Shown piece by piece: positions 1-7,524 of a stretch of DNA of 9,091 nucleotides. The notes below the pieces were generated by a model that worked only from the letters and a program-made list of their open reading frames with translations, was not told the DNA's origin and did no database searches. Positions within the stretch are counted from its first letter, which is position 1. Each line of letters opens with the position of its first letter. A program made the translations under genes and the position numbers. The DNA is taken from the NCBI GenBank assembly GCA_001798105.1, contig MGRI01000112.1, positions 329 to 9,419 of the forward strand. Reading direction: 5' to 3'. This DNA comes from Deltaproteobacteria bacterium RIFCSPHIGHO2_02_FULL_40_11 (lineage in GTDB: Bacteria > Bdellovibrionota > JACOXK01 > 2-02-FULL-40-11).

Positions 1-1
1 C

Positions 2-922
2 ATTGCAAAAACAAAAGGCTTAAAGCTGAATGAATACGGCCTTTTTAAGGGGAAACAAAGCTTGAGTTGTTCATCTGAAGCTGCGTTGTTTGAAAAATTA
101 GGACTTTCGTATATTGAACCCGAGCTGAGAGAAGATAGTGGGGAAATTGAAGCAACCCAAAAAGGGGACAAGCTCCCCCATCTTGTCACTTTCAAAGATT
201 TAAAAGGAACCTTTCACAATCATACAACGTATTCCGACGGCAGAAACACCCTGGAAGAAATGATTCAAGCCGCTCAAGATCTGGGATTGGAATACATTGG
301 CATTTCAGACCACTCTCCCAGTGCATATTATGCCAATGGCTTAAAACCCGATCGTCTTAAAAAACAACAAGCTGAAATCGATCAACTTCAAAAGAAATTC
401 GCCACGCGTGGTAAAATTAAAATTTTAAAAGGTACAGAATCTGACATTCGATCTGATGGCTCGCTGGATTATCCCGATAAAATTTTAGCTGGGTTTGATT
501 TTGTGATTGCTTCCATTCATTCCAATTTTAAGATGACAGAAAAAGACATGACAAACCGAATTGTGAAAGCACTTAAAAATAAACATGTCACCATGATTGG
601 CCATCCCACAGGAAGACTCGTTTCCAAGCGCGATGCCTATCCTGTAAACTTATACCAATTGGTCGATGTCGCAGCAGATTATGGCAAAGCCATGGAACTC
701 AACGCCCACCCTGAGCGGCTGGATATCGACTGGCACATTTGTAAGTACGCCAAATCCAAAAAAGTACCGGTGAGCATCAACCCAGACGCCCATAAATCGG
801 ACGGCATTCAAGTGATCCGCTATGGCATTCAAATGGCCCGAAAAGGCTGGCTGGAAAAGAAGGACGTTTTAAATACACGGTCTTATGAAGATGTAATGAA
901 ATTTTTACGATCGTATAAATGA
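2..922 (+). CDS. polX: DNA polymerase X family protein, C-terminal part with PHP phosphoesterase domain (5'-truncated by window edge)
   Basis: Bacterial PolX fills short gaps in base excision repair, and its PHP domain adds Mn-dependent 3'-5' exonuclease, phosphatase and AP-endonuclease activities. The frame is open from base 2 and holds 306 codons. The TTG at 62 is an internal Leu codon, not a start, because family-typical sequence (GLKLNEYGLF, the end of the polymerase thumb) precedes it. Next comes the linker signature PELREDSGEIEA. The PHP domain runs from about visible residue 65 to the end, with metal-ligand motifs HNHTTYSDG (H72, H74), SDHS (H104), GTESDI (E146), SIHS (H173), IGHP (H201) and NPDAH (D262, H264). 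All look intact, so the nuclease should be active. The polymerase catalytic domain lies upstream, outside the window. The stop overlaps the nth start as ATGA. Family assignment is firm; activity is inferred from the motifs. Confidence 0.93.
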   Translation: MAKTKGLKLNEYGLFKGKQSLSCSSEAALFEKLGLSYIEPELREDSGEIEATQKGDKLPHLVTFKDLKGTFHNHTTYSDGRNTLEEMIQAAQDLGLEYIGISDHSPSAYYANGLKPDRLKKQQAEIDQLQKKFATRGKIKILKGTESDIRSDGSLDYPDKILAGFDFVIASIHSNFKMTEKDMTNRIVKALKNKHVTMIGHPTGRLVSKRDAYPVNLYQLVDVAADYGKAMELNAHPERLDIDWHICKYAKSKKVPVSINPDAHKSDGIQVIRYGIQMARKGWLEKKDVLNTRSYEDVMKFLRSYK

Positions 923-1551
923 AAAAAGCCTTAAAAATTATCCAGATCCTTAAAAAAACTTACCCCGATGCGAAATGTGCCTTGGATTTTAAAAATCCGG
1001 AGCAGCTTTTGGTGGCAACGATTTTATCTGCGCAATGTACCGATAAACGTGTAAATTTGGTAACGCCAGCCCTCTTTAAACGCTGTCAAAAATCAAAAGA
1101 CTTTTCCGGAATTTCTCAAAAAGAATTGGAAACCTATATTCGTTCCACGGGCTTTTACAGCAATAAAGCAAAAAGCATCCGTGGGGCGTTTCAAATGATT
1201 TGTGAGAAACATGGAGGACAGGTCCCTAAAACCATGGAAGAATTGGTGAAGCTTCCCGGTGTTGGGCGAAAAACAGCCAATGTCATCTTAGGGAATGCCT
1301 ATGATATTCCTGGCCTTACGGTCGATACGCATATGTTGCGTGTCAATAAAAGATTGGGCTTAAGTCTTGAAAAAGATGCTGTTAAAATGGAGCGTGAACT
1401 CATGAAAATTGTTCCCAAAAAAGACTGGACCTTGTATTCTCATCTGGTGATTCACCATGGCAGAGCCATTTGTAATGCCCGAAAGCCCCTGTGCTCGAAG
1501 TGCCCTTTAGAAAAACTGTGTCCGAAAAATGGAGTCGAAAAGTATGTATGA
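919..1551 (+). CDS. nth: Endonuclease III (DNA glycosylase/AP lyase)
   Basis: Excises oxidised pyrimidines and cleaves the abasic site by beta-elimination, a cytoplasmic base excision repair step. The protein has 210 residues, normal for the family (about 211 in E. coli). The helix-hairpin-helix LPGVGRKTANVILGNAY holds the catalytic lysine K118, and VDTH holds the catalytic aspartate D136. A C-terminal [4Fe-4S] site is complete: C185-x6-C192-x2-C195-x5-C201. LSAQCTDKRVN near residue 37 is also typical. The ATG overlaps the polX stop by 4 bases (ATGA) and has no clear ribosome-binding site, so translational coupling to polX is likely. Pairing a glycosylase/lyase with a gap-filling polymerase makes biochemical sense. 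The stop codon (1549-1551) lies at the outer edge of the large palindrome before tolC. Confidence 0.97.
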   Translation: MKKALKIIQILKKTYPDAKCALDFKNPEQLLVATILSAQCTDKRVNLVTPALFKRCQKSKDFSGISQKELETYIRSTGFYSNKAKSIRGAFQMICEKHGGQVPKTMEELVKLPGVGRKTANVILGNAYDIPGLTVDTHMLRVNKRLGLSLEKDAVKMERELMKIVPKKDWTLYSHLVIHHGRAICNARKPLCSKCPLEKLCPKNGVEKYV

Positions 1552-3049
1552 AAAGAGATCGATATTTAGGTGCTTCATGGCTCGCCCTTCGGGCTGCGCT
1601 TTACTTCCGCACCTTAAATATCGATCTCTTTTCATTCTTGTTTTATTCACTCCCATTTTTATCTCACCTTTCGCATTGGCACTTCAAGCACGTCCCATCA
1701 CACTTCAAGAAACCATCGATATTGCACTGAAACAAAACTTGGATTTAAAACTGGCAGATCTGGAAAAAGAGCGTGGGGAGGCGTACTTATATGATGCAAC
1801 TTCCCGCTTTGATTTAACTTTAAAATCCAACATGGACTGGACCCATGACCAAGACAAACCGGCAAGTTCCATTTCTGGCACATTAAACCAAACCGCAAAT
1901 CTCAATGCAGGCTTGGAAAAAAAATTCATTTTTGGCACAAAGTTTGAATTGAACTTTAAAAATTACTATAAACACACAGATTCCTCCTTTGCCGCTAAAC
2001 CCAATTACTGGGATCCTAAACTAGAACTCGTTGCCACACATCCCCTCTTAGAAAATTCTTTTGGGATCAATGACCAAAAAGTGTTGCGTTCTGGGAAAAA
2101 ACGAAAGACTGCCCAAATGCATAAATATCGCGCCCAAGCAGAAAAAGTCATTGCAGAGATTACAAAACTCTACTGGCGCTTTGCTTTTAAAAAACAACTT
2201 GTAGACATTCAAAAAAAAGCCTACGAAGATGCCCAAAATCTTTTTAGAGCCAATCAAAAGAAAATAAAACTCGGCACGATTGAAAAAACAGACCTTCTGG
2301 CATCCCACGCCAATATGCTGTCTCGTAAAAATGAGCTTCTATTGGCCAATAACGATTATAAAGTTGTTTTGGAAGAATTCTTAAGAACGCTCCAGGTCAA
2401 AGAACCCACCTTTCCAAAAGAAGACGTTCCGTTTGATCCTGAAACTTTTGATTTTAAAACATCAACGGCCTTTGCCCTCAAACACCAAAAAGCCTTTCAA
2501 GAAGCAAAAGAGAATCTTGATGCCAAAACATTGGACTTCAACGTCGCGAAAAATGAAAAGCTCCCAACCTTTAACTTTGTAGGAAGCGTTTCTGGAAATG
2601 GCTTAAGCGAAACCTATCACACAGCCCTTTCAGAAGCGATGTCTTTTGATTACCCAACCTATGTGGTGGGAGCGGTTTTTGCGATGCCGCTTGGAAACGA
2701 TGCCGCCCAAAGTAAAGCCATTCAAACAAGAATTGAAAAAACCAATGCTGAGATTCAATTTCAAAAACTTCAAGATGAAATTCAAACGAAACTGAAAACA
2801 CAAATTGAAACGCTGGACACCCTCAAAGAACATGTTCAAGCCAGTCAAGCCATCACCCAACTTCTGCAAAAGAAAATGATAGAAGAAGAGAAAAAATTTA
2901 ACCAAGGGCGCTCTAGTATTAATTTTGTGATTCAATTTCAAGAAGACACTTTAAATAGCCAAAAAGCACTGCTCCAATCCAAGCTTTCTTACACAGAGGC
3001 TTTGATTGATCTGAAACGAACCCGAGGAGATTTCTTTGAAGCTCGTTGA
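1544..3049 (+). CDS. TolC-family outer-membrane efflux protein
   Basis: Probable outer-membrane channel of a tripartite efflux or type I export system. In-frame ATGs lie at 1529, 1544 and 1577. I chose 1544 (501 residues) because GGAG at 1531-1534 sits 9 bases upstream and outside the hairpin; 1577 has AGGTG but inside the hairpin stem. A Sec signal peptide is visible as Lys/Arg (LKYR) followed by a hydrophobic stretch from SLFILVLF to SPFALA, with cleavage probably after ALA or LQA. The mature protein starts ITLQETIDIALKQNLDLKLADLEKERGEA, the usual start of an OEP repeat. Two OEP-type halves follow, with long Lys/Gln/Glu-rich helices (such as the region near NKLGTIEKTDL-like KIKLGTIEKTDLLAS, and QGRSSINFVIQFQ near the C-terminus). 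The roughly 27-residue segment before the hydrophobic core is unusually long and is encoded by the palindrome. The 3' end overlaps the RND gene by 14 bases. The substrate is unknown. Confidence 0.9.
   Translation: MYEKRSIFRCFMARPSGCALLPHLKYRSLFILVLFTPIFISPFALALQARPITLQETIDIALKQNLDLKLADLEKERGEAYLYDATSRFDLTLKSNMDWTHDQDKPASSISGTLNQTANLNAGLEKKFIFGTKFELNFKNYYKHTDSSFAAKPNYWDPKLELVATHPLLENSFGINDQKVLRSGKKRKTAQMHKYRAQAEKVIAEITKLYWRFAFKKQLVDIQKKAYEDAQNLFRANQKKIKLGTIEKTDLLASHANMLSRKNELLLANNDYKVVLEEFLRTLQVKEPTFPKEDVPFDPETFDFKTSTAFALKHQKAFQEAKENLDAKTLDFNVAKNEKLPTFNFVGSVSGNGLSETYHTALSEAMSFDYPTYVVGAVFAMPLGNDAAQSKAIQTRIEKTNAEIQFQKLQDEIQTKLKTQIETLDTLKEHVQASQAITQLLQKKMIEEEKKFNQGRSSINFVIQFQEDTLNSQKALLQSKLSYTEALIDLKRTRGDFFEAR
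1548..1635. repeat. Large quasi-palindrome (26-bp arms) spanning the nth stop and the 5' end of tolC
   Basis: The left arm is 1548-1573 and the right arm 1609-1635. The arms are exact reverse complements over 26 bases except for one extra T in the right arm (within ACCTTAAA against TTTAGGT). The 35-base loop (1574-1608) contains a second small GC palindrome, GCCC-TTC-GGGC at 1584-1594. In RNA this would be a long hairpin. It covers the nth stop and buries the AGGTG in front of the alternative ATG at 1577. The stem is AU-rich and is not followed by a clean U run, so it is a poor intrinsic terminator. It could be a small palindromic mobile repeat, a template-switch product or a translational control hairpin. 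The repeat itself is directly visible; its function is unknown. Confidence 0.85.
3024..3030 (+). promoter_or_regulatory. Strong Shine-Dalgarno deciding the TTG start of the RND gene
   Basis: GAGGAGA lies inside the last codons of the tolC gene, and TTG (3036-3038) follows after 5 bases. The nearby ATG at 3050 is in another frame, so this site supports the rare TTG start and the 14-base overlap with tolC. Confidence 0.7.
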
Positions 3050-6000
3050 ATGGTGTTTAAAACAAGCTCTGGTTTTAAATTTGCTCACCCTTTTTATCTT
3101 TTTAAGCGGCATTTATTTTATTTTTACCGCGCAACGAGAAGCCTTTCCGCATGTCGCCATGGATATTATGATTATTTCCACGCCCTATCCTGGAAGCTCT
3201 CCCAAAGAAGTTGAAAAGCTCATTACCATTCCTGTAGAGCGTTCCATTAAAGAAGTGTTTGGTATTGATGAAGTACATTCGGTTTCCATTGAAGGCAGAT
3301 CCTCTGTCGTTGTCGTCATTGATGAAGATTTATCTGCCAAAGACACGGAAAAATGTAAAACAGATATTCAACGCGCCATTGACCGCATTGAAGACCTTCC
3401 AGACAATGTCGATAAACCCAATGTGCATGAAGTCCGCGCACATCAAATGCGGCTGATTGAAATTAACCTCATGGGACTTTCTGAGCCCGAACTTCGTCGT
3501 CAAGCAGACCTCCTGGAAGATAGGCTGGAATTGATTTCTGGTATTAGCTCCATTGGAAAACGTGGCTATCGAGAAAGAGAATTTTGGGTCGAAGTCGACC
3601 CCTTGATCCTCAAAGAATACCACCTTTCTCTTTCAGAAATTATTGGAAGCCTGGGATCTCAGAACATTAATTTACCTGGTGGAACTTCTACCCCGAATGG
3701 CGAAGAATTTTTGGTTCGAACCATGGGAGAAGTAGAAACTTCAGATCAAATTTCAAACATCGTGGTTCGTTCAAACGACTTAGGCAATGCCAATTTGGTA
3801 AAAGACGTAGCCCACGTCACAGACACCTTTGAAGAAGAAACCCGAATTGAAAAATTGCGGGGAAAAAAATCAATTACACTTGTTCTTTTAAAACATAAAA
3901 GCGCAGATTCGATTGATCTCATTCGTCTTGTTCAAAAAGAATTAGAAATGTTTCAAAAAACAGCCCCCAAAGACTTAAAAATAGAAACTTCCAATGACAG
4001 CTCTTATTACGTTCAACGTAGACTCAATGTCTTGGTCAATAATGGCTGGATGGGGATGCTTTTGGTATTAATCGCCATCTTTTTCTTTTTATCCAAACGC
4101 ACTGCCATGATTACAGCGCTTGGCATTCCCTTTGCATTTTGCCTGACGCTTATCATTTTAAAATTTATTGATATTAATATTAATCTGATTTCCATGTTTG
4201 GGCTCATTATTGTTTCTGGCATGATTGTAGATGACGGCATTGTATTTGCTGAAAATATTTTTAGCCATATGCAACGAGGACTCAAAGCCCATGATGCCGC
4301 CATTCAAGGCGCCAAAGAAGTTTTTAAACCCGTTTTGGCAACCGTCATTACAACCATTATCGCATTTTTACCGCTGGCGTTTATGAAAGGCACCATGGGA
4401 AAATTTGTTTGGCAAATTCCAACAGTTGTCATTATTGCCCTTTTAGCCTCTTTGGTCGAAGCTGTAATTATTTTACCTGTCCATGCCGCAGAATGGGTGG
4501 ATCCATCCAAAGAACGCTTGCATACCCCCAATTGGTTACTCAGACTTCGTCAAAAATATATCTATGCCCTCAAATGGGTCATTCAAAAGAAATTTAAAGT
4601 TTTAGGAATCACTGCAGGCGTATTTGCTTTAAGCCTTCTCATTGCTTTTAAGGGGATCGACTTTAAGCTTTTCCCCCCCGAAGGCATTGAGGTTTTCTTT
4701 ATTAAAGCCAAAGCCAACGTGGGCACGCCGATTGAAGACATGGCACAACGCATGCAAGCTTTAGAAGCTTGGATTTCGAAACTTCCAGAGCATGAATTAA
4801 AGACCTTTAATACGCAAGTTGGCGTCATGCAAAAAGATATTAATGACCCTTTTACACGTAGAGGCAGCCATGTGGCACAAATTATGGTGGAGCTCACACC
4901 GGAAGCCAAACGCAAACGAGACGCCAATGAAATTATTCGTGACCTGGAAGAAAAAACAAAAAATGTACAAGGATTTGAAAATATTTGGTTTACCAAAGTT
5001 ACCCCCGGCCCCCCTGTAGGAAGACCTGTTTCCATTGATATTCGGGGTGATGATTTTGAGGAACTCAAAAAACATGCTCAAACGTTTAAAGAAGCGCTTC
5101 AAAAAATAGAAGGCGTTCAAGATATTGAAGATAGCTTTGAAAAAGGAAAGCAAGAAATTAGACTTTCTGTAAATTCTTTAAAAGCCGCGCAAGCAGGCAT
5201 CTCCGTTCAAACCATTGCCCAAACCGTTCGAAGTGCATTTGAAGGAAGCATTGCAACCACGATTCGAAAGGCCGATGAAGAAATTAATGTACGCGTTCGC
5301 TTGGCAAAACCATTTCGAGACAATACCGAAGTCTTCGATTCTATTTTTATTCCAAATAACAGAGGCAATCTTATCCCCTTAAAAGAAGTGGTCCAAATTG
5401 AATCAGGCGAAGGCATTTCTTATATTAACCATTTTAATTATAAACGTACGATCACCGTAACCGCTACGATCGACTCCAAAGTGACCAGTTCTTTTCGGGT
5501 AAATCGACAGATTCGAAATCAATTTAAAGATTTTTCACAAAACAATATTGGGTACGACGTTAAATATGGTGGCGAACAAAAAGATACGCATAAGTCTTTA
5601 AGTTCTCTTGGATTTTCTTTTATTTTTGCCGCCATTGGAATTGTATTCATTTTATGTGTTGTTTTTCAATCTCTATTGCAACCTTTAATTGTGATGGTCA
5701 CCGTGCCTTTAAGTATCATTGGCGTTGTGTTTGCATTCTTTACCCATGGCTACCCTTTTAGTTTTATGGCCATTTTGGGCATGGTGGGATTAACAGGTGT
5801 CGTTGTCAATAATGCCATTATTCTCATTGATTTAATGAATAAGCTTCGCATTGCGGGCGAACCCCTTTTCGATTCAGTCTTAAAGGCCGCACACAACCGC
5901 TTTCGCCCCATTCTTTTAACTTCTTTTACCACGATTTTAGGGTTGGGGCCTGTGGCCTACGGGCTGGGGGGAGACGACCCCATTTTACGTCCCACCGCCA

Positions 6001-6158
6001 TGGTCATTACCTGGGGCATTTTATTTTCCAGCGCACTGACGCTCTTTATTGTCCCTGCATTGTATTTAATTTTATATGACCTTTTGGCGAGAATGAAAAC
6101 CATCCCCTGGGTTCAAAATACATTTGGAAGATTTATTCCGGATATTCCGAAAACTTAG
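3036..6158 (+). CDS. RND-superfamily efflux transporter (AcrB/HAE-like), inner membrane
   Basis: Proton-driven inner-membrane pump, probably exporting through the TolC-type partner encoded just upstream. The 1040 residues match full-length AcrB-type pumps. One transmembrane helix lies at about 12-30, five at about 338-482, one at about 520-537 and five at about 858-1014. Two large periplasmic loops (about 31-335 and 540-855) form the porter and docking domains, giving the 12-TM duplicated layout. TM4 has the proton-relay pair D399-D400 in GMIVDDGIVFAENI. TM11 has R957 in RFRPILLTS. TM10 reads GVVVNNAIILID, with Asn where AcrB has Lys940; this variant is, as I recall it, common in other RND clades. 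GYREREFWVEVDP is a typical porter-domain motif. The TTG start is supported by GAGGAGA upstream. The stop overlaps that of the convergent lipoprotein gene. No adaptor protein gene is adjacent. The substrate cannot be told from sequence. Confidence 0.95.
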   Translation: MKLVEWCLKQALVLNLLTLFIFLSGIYFIFTAQREAFPHVAMDIMIISTPYPGSSPKEVEKLITIPVERSIKEVFGIDEVHSVSIEGRSSVVVVIDEDLSAKDTEKCKTDIQRAIDRIEDLPDNVDKPNVHEVRAHQMRLIEINLMGLSEPELRRQADLLEDRLELISGISSIGKRGYREREFWVEVDPLILKEYHLSLSEIIGSLGSQNINLPGGTSTPNGEEFLVRTMGEVETSDQISNIVVRSNDLGNANLVKDVAHVTDTFEEETRIEKLRGKKSITLVLLKHKSADSIDLIRLVQKELEMFQKTAPKDLKIETSNDSSYYVQRRLNVLVNNGWMGMLLVLIAIFFFLSKRTAMITALGIPFAFCLTLIILKFIDININLISMFGLIIVSGMIVDDGIVFAENIFSHMQRGLKAHDAAIQGAKEVFKPVLATVITTIIAFLPLAFMKGTMGKFVWQIPTVVIIALLASLVEAVIILPVHAAEWVDPSKERLHTPNWLLRLRQKYIYALKWVIQKKFKVLGITAGVFALSLLIAFKGIDFKLFPPEGIEVFFIKAKANVGTPIEDMAQRMQALEAWISKLPEHELKTFNTQVGVMQKDINDPFTRRGSHVAQIMVELTPEAKRKRDANEIIRDLEEKTKNVQGFENIWFTKVTPGPPVGRPVSIDIRGDDFEELKKHAQTFKEALQKIEGVQDIEDSFEKGKQEIRLSVNSLKAAQAGISVQTIAQTVRSAFEGSIATTIRKADEEINVRVRLAKPFRDNTEVFDSIFIPNNRGNLIPLKEVVQIESGEGISYINHFNYKRTITVTATIDSKVTSSFRVNRQIRNQFKDFSQNNIGYDVKYGGEQKDTHKSLSSLGFSFIFAAIGIVFILCVVFQSLLQPLIVMVTVPLSIIGVVFAFFTHGYPFSFMAILGMVGLTGVVVNNAIILIDLMNKLRIAGEPLFDSVLKAAHNRFRPILLTSFTTILGLGPVAYGLGGDDPILRPTAMVITWGILFSSALTLFIVPALYLILYDLLARMKTIPWVQNTFGRFIPDIPKT

Positions 6159-7456
6159 TTAGAGGGTGGCTCATAATCTCTTAAAAGAATTTTTTGGATA
6201 AGGTCCTCATCTGGGAAAAGTCCTCCAAAAGTAAGATCTGGAAATTCAAGGGGGAATTCTTGGTCTGCTTTAAATTCAGGTAGGAAAATTTTTAAATCTC
6301 TAAATTTGTCCTCTCGATTCGTTAAAAAAGCCGTAAAATCGACGTTGATCTTGTCCTCCGCATCAAGTTCAACATCCACAGGCCCTTGCAATGCGGTTTT
6401 TCCCATTGCAATCAAAACCGAGAGTTTTTCACTGGGATCTAAAAGCTCTGATTTTAATTCTTCCAACGCACCAGATTCAGATTCAGTACCAAACAAACGA
6501 CTTAAATCGTTCATGACAGATTTTTCAGAGTCTAAAGACAAATAGTTCTCACGTCTTAACGTTAAAAAGTCTTCGTGTTTTTTTAAAACAAAAAGTTCTT
6601 CCTCAACTGGAATATCTTTCACCTCTTTTTCAATCTTCGCAAGGTCATCCAAATTATACGAAATAAAAATTTTAATGAGACTGCTTGCAGCTAAAATTGA
6701 AGACTTCAACGCAAAATACATCGCCCGATCAAACTCAACTGAAATTTTCCGATGCGGTTTTTGAATGCCTATCTTTTTTAAATCTTTCTGATATTCCCTT
6801 TGAAAAATAGGAAGAACCACCTTTTTTCGAAAATCAGGATATTCGTCATAAAACGCGCCCAGGCGATTCATGGCTCCAATCAGCTTTGCTAAAACATTAC
6901 CCTTCAGATGAACCTGAAACCCTGAAATACCCTTTATATTTGAATTTGAAGGGGACCCTATTTCCACGCGTTCGTCTTTTTTTAATTTTGTTGGGACATT
7001 TCCCGAATCAAAAAATTCACGCACATATTTTTCATTTTGATCCAAGTCTTTCAATCCTTCATCGATATCTTCGCTTAAGTCTTGAATCTCCATTTTTTTA
7101 AGGTCTCCGCCCATGCCCTTAAAAGCCATGAGCACATCTAAAACAATTCGATAAAATTCAGCGTCTTTATTGTTTTTATCTAATTTTACCGCTTCATCAA
7201 ACACAGCCTGCGCCATGGCAAAACCTTTGTCATCTTGCAGAACTTCTTCTCCCATCAGCACAAACGTTTCAGCTTTTTGTTCGGGTGTATTTTTGGAATT
7301 TAAAATACGATCCACATCTTGGGATAAAATATCTTGCGCTTCTTCGGGCGTTTCTGTGTAGGCAATGCCTGTCACACGCTGGGGTGGACATGCTGTAAGC
7401 CACACACACACAGAAATACTGATAGACAGATAAGCAAAAAACTTAAGGATTCTCAT
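6155..7456 (-). CDS. Putative outer-membrane lipoprotein of unknown function, weak TPR-like segment
   Basis: The 433-residue product starts with a lipoprotein signal peptide: MRILK, a hydrophobic run, then the lipobox LTAC with the lipidated Cys at 23. Pro follows the Cys rather than Asp, so sorting to the outer membrane is expected by the usual rule. The ATG has GGAGA 10 bases upstream (7467-7471) and a promoter further up. Residues about 60-110 (KAETFVLMGEEVLQ ... AQAVFDEAVKLDKNNKDAEF) have the spacing of one or two TPR helix pairs. The rest is charged and mostly helical, rich in Lys, Asp, Glu and Leu, ending in an acidic proline-containing tail (YEPPSN). I recognise no enzymatic motif. Its stop (TAA on this strand) overlaps the RND stop by 4 bases. 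It follows the acyltransferase gene by 47 bases on the same strand, but its own promoter suggests separate control. The TPR call is tentative. Confidence 0.85.
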   Translation of the reverse strand: MRILKFFAYLSISISVCVWLTACPPQRVTGIAYTETPEEAQDILSQDVDRILNSKNTPEQKAETFVLMGEEVLQDDKGFAMAQAVFDEAVKLDKNNKDAEFYRIVLDVLMAFKGMGGDLKKMEIQDLSEDIDEGLKDLDQNEKYVREFFDSGNVPTKLKKDERVEIGSPSNSNIKGISGFQVHLKGNVLAKLIGAMNRLGAFYDEYPDFRKKVVLPIFQREYQKDLKKIGIQKPHRKISVEFDRAMYFALKSSILAASSLIKIFISYNLDDLAKIEKEVKDIPVEEELFVLKKHEDFLTLRRENYLSLDSEKSVMNDLSRLFGTESESGALEELKSELLDPSEKLSVLIAMGKTALQGPVDVELDAEDKINVDFTAFLTNREDKFRDLKIFLPEFKADQEFPLEFPDLTFGGLFPDEDLIQKILLRDYEPPSN

Positions 7457-7496
7457 GCGATTTTAATCTCCAAATAACGTTCAACCGATACTTTTA

Positions 7497-7524
7497 ATTA
7501 TACTTAAAACGAAGAAGGATTCAA
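7497..7524 (-). promoter_or_regulatory. Sigma70-like promoter for the lipoprotein gene
   Basis: On the minus strand there is a perfect -10 TATAAT (7497-7502) and a -35 TTGAAT (7519-7524) with a 16-base spacer. The predicted transcript starts near 7490, giving a 5' leader of about 34 bases that contains the GGAGA ribosome-binding site. The -35 box lies inside the last codons of the upstream acyltransferase gene. This is a consensus match only. Confidence 0.5.

Noticed and set aside
62..922. A complete 286-residue PHP protein starting at TTG 62
   Set aside because: The frame is open to base 2 and the upstream residues (GLKLNEYGLF) are the conserved end of the PolX thumb domain, so the gene is simply cut by the window edge.
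1548..1635. Intrinsic terminator between nth and tolC
   Set aside because: The stem is AU-rich, has a 35-base loop and is not followed by a clean U tract. It also lies within the tolC coding region.
1491..1730. A small separate gene (79 residues) over the nth/tolC junction
   Set aside because: It lies in a third frame over two recognised genes, has no family features, and reads through the palindrome and the TolC signal peptide region.
4671..4680. C7 run in the RND gene as a possible frameshift
   Set aside because: The reading frame continues intact on both sides with family-typical sequence (FKLFPPEG), so there is no sign of a frameshift.
4583..5153. Long minus-strand open frames inside the RND gene (161 and 118 residues)
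   Set aside because: They are antisense to a well-conserved transporter region, and neither shows a recognisable motif or start signal.
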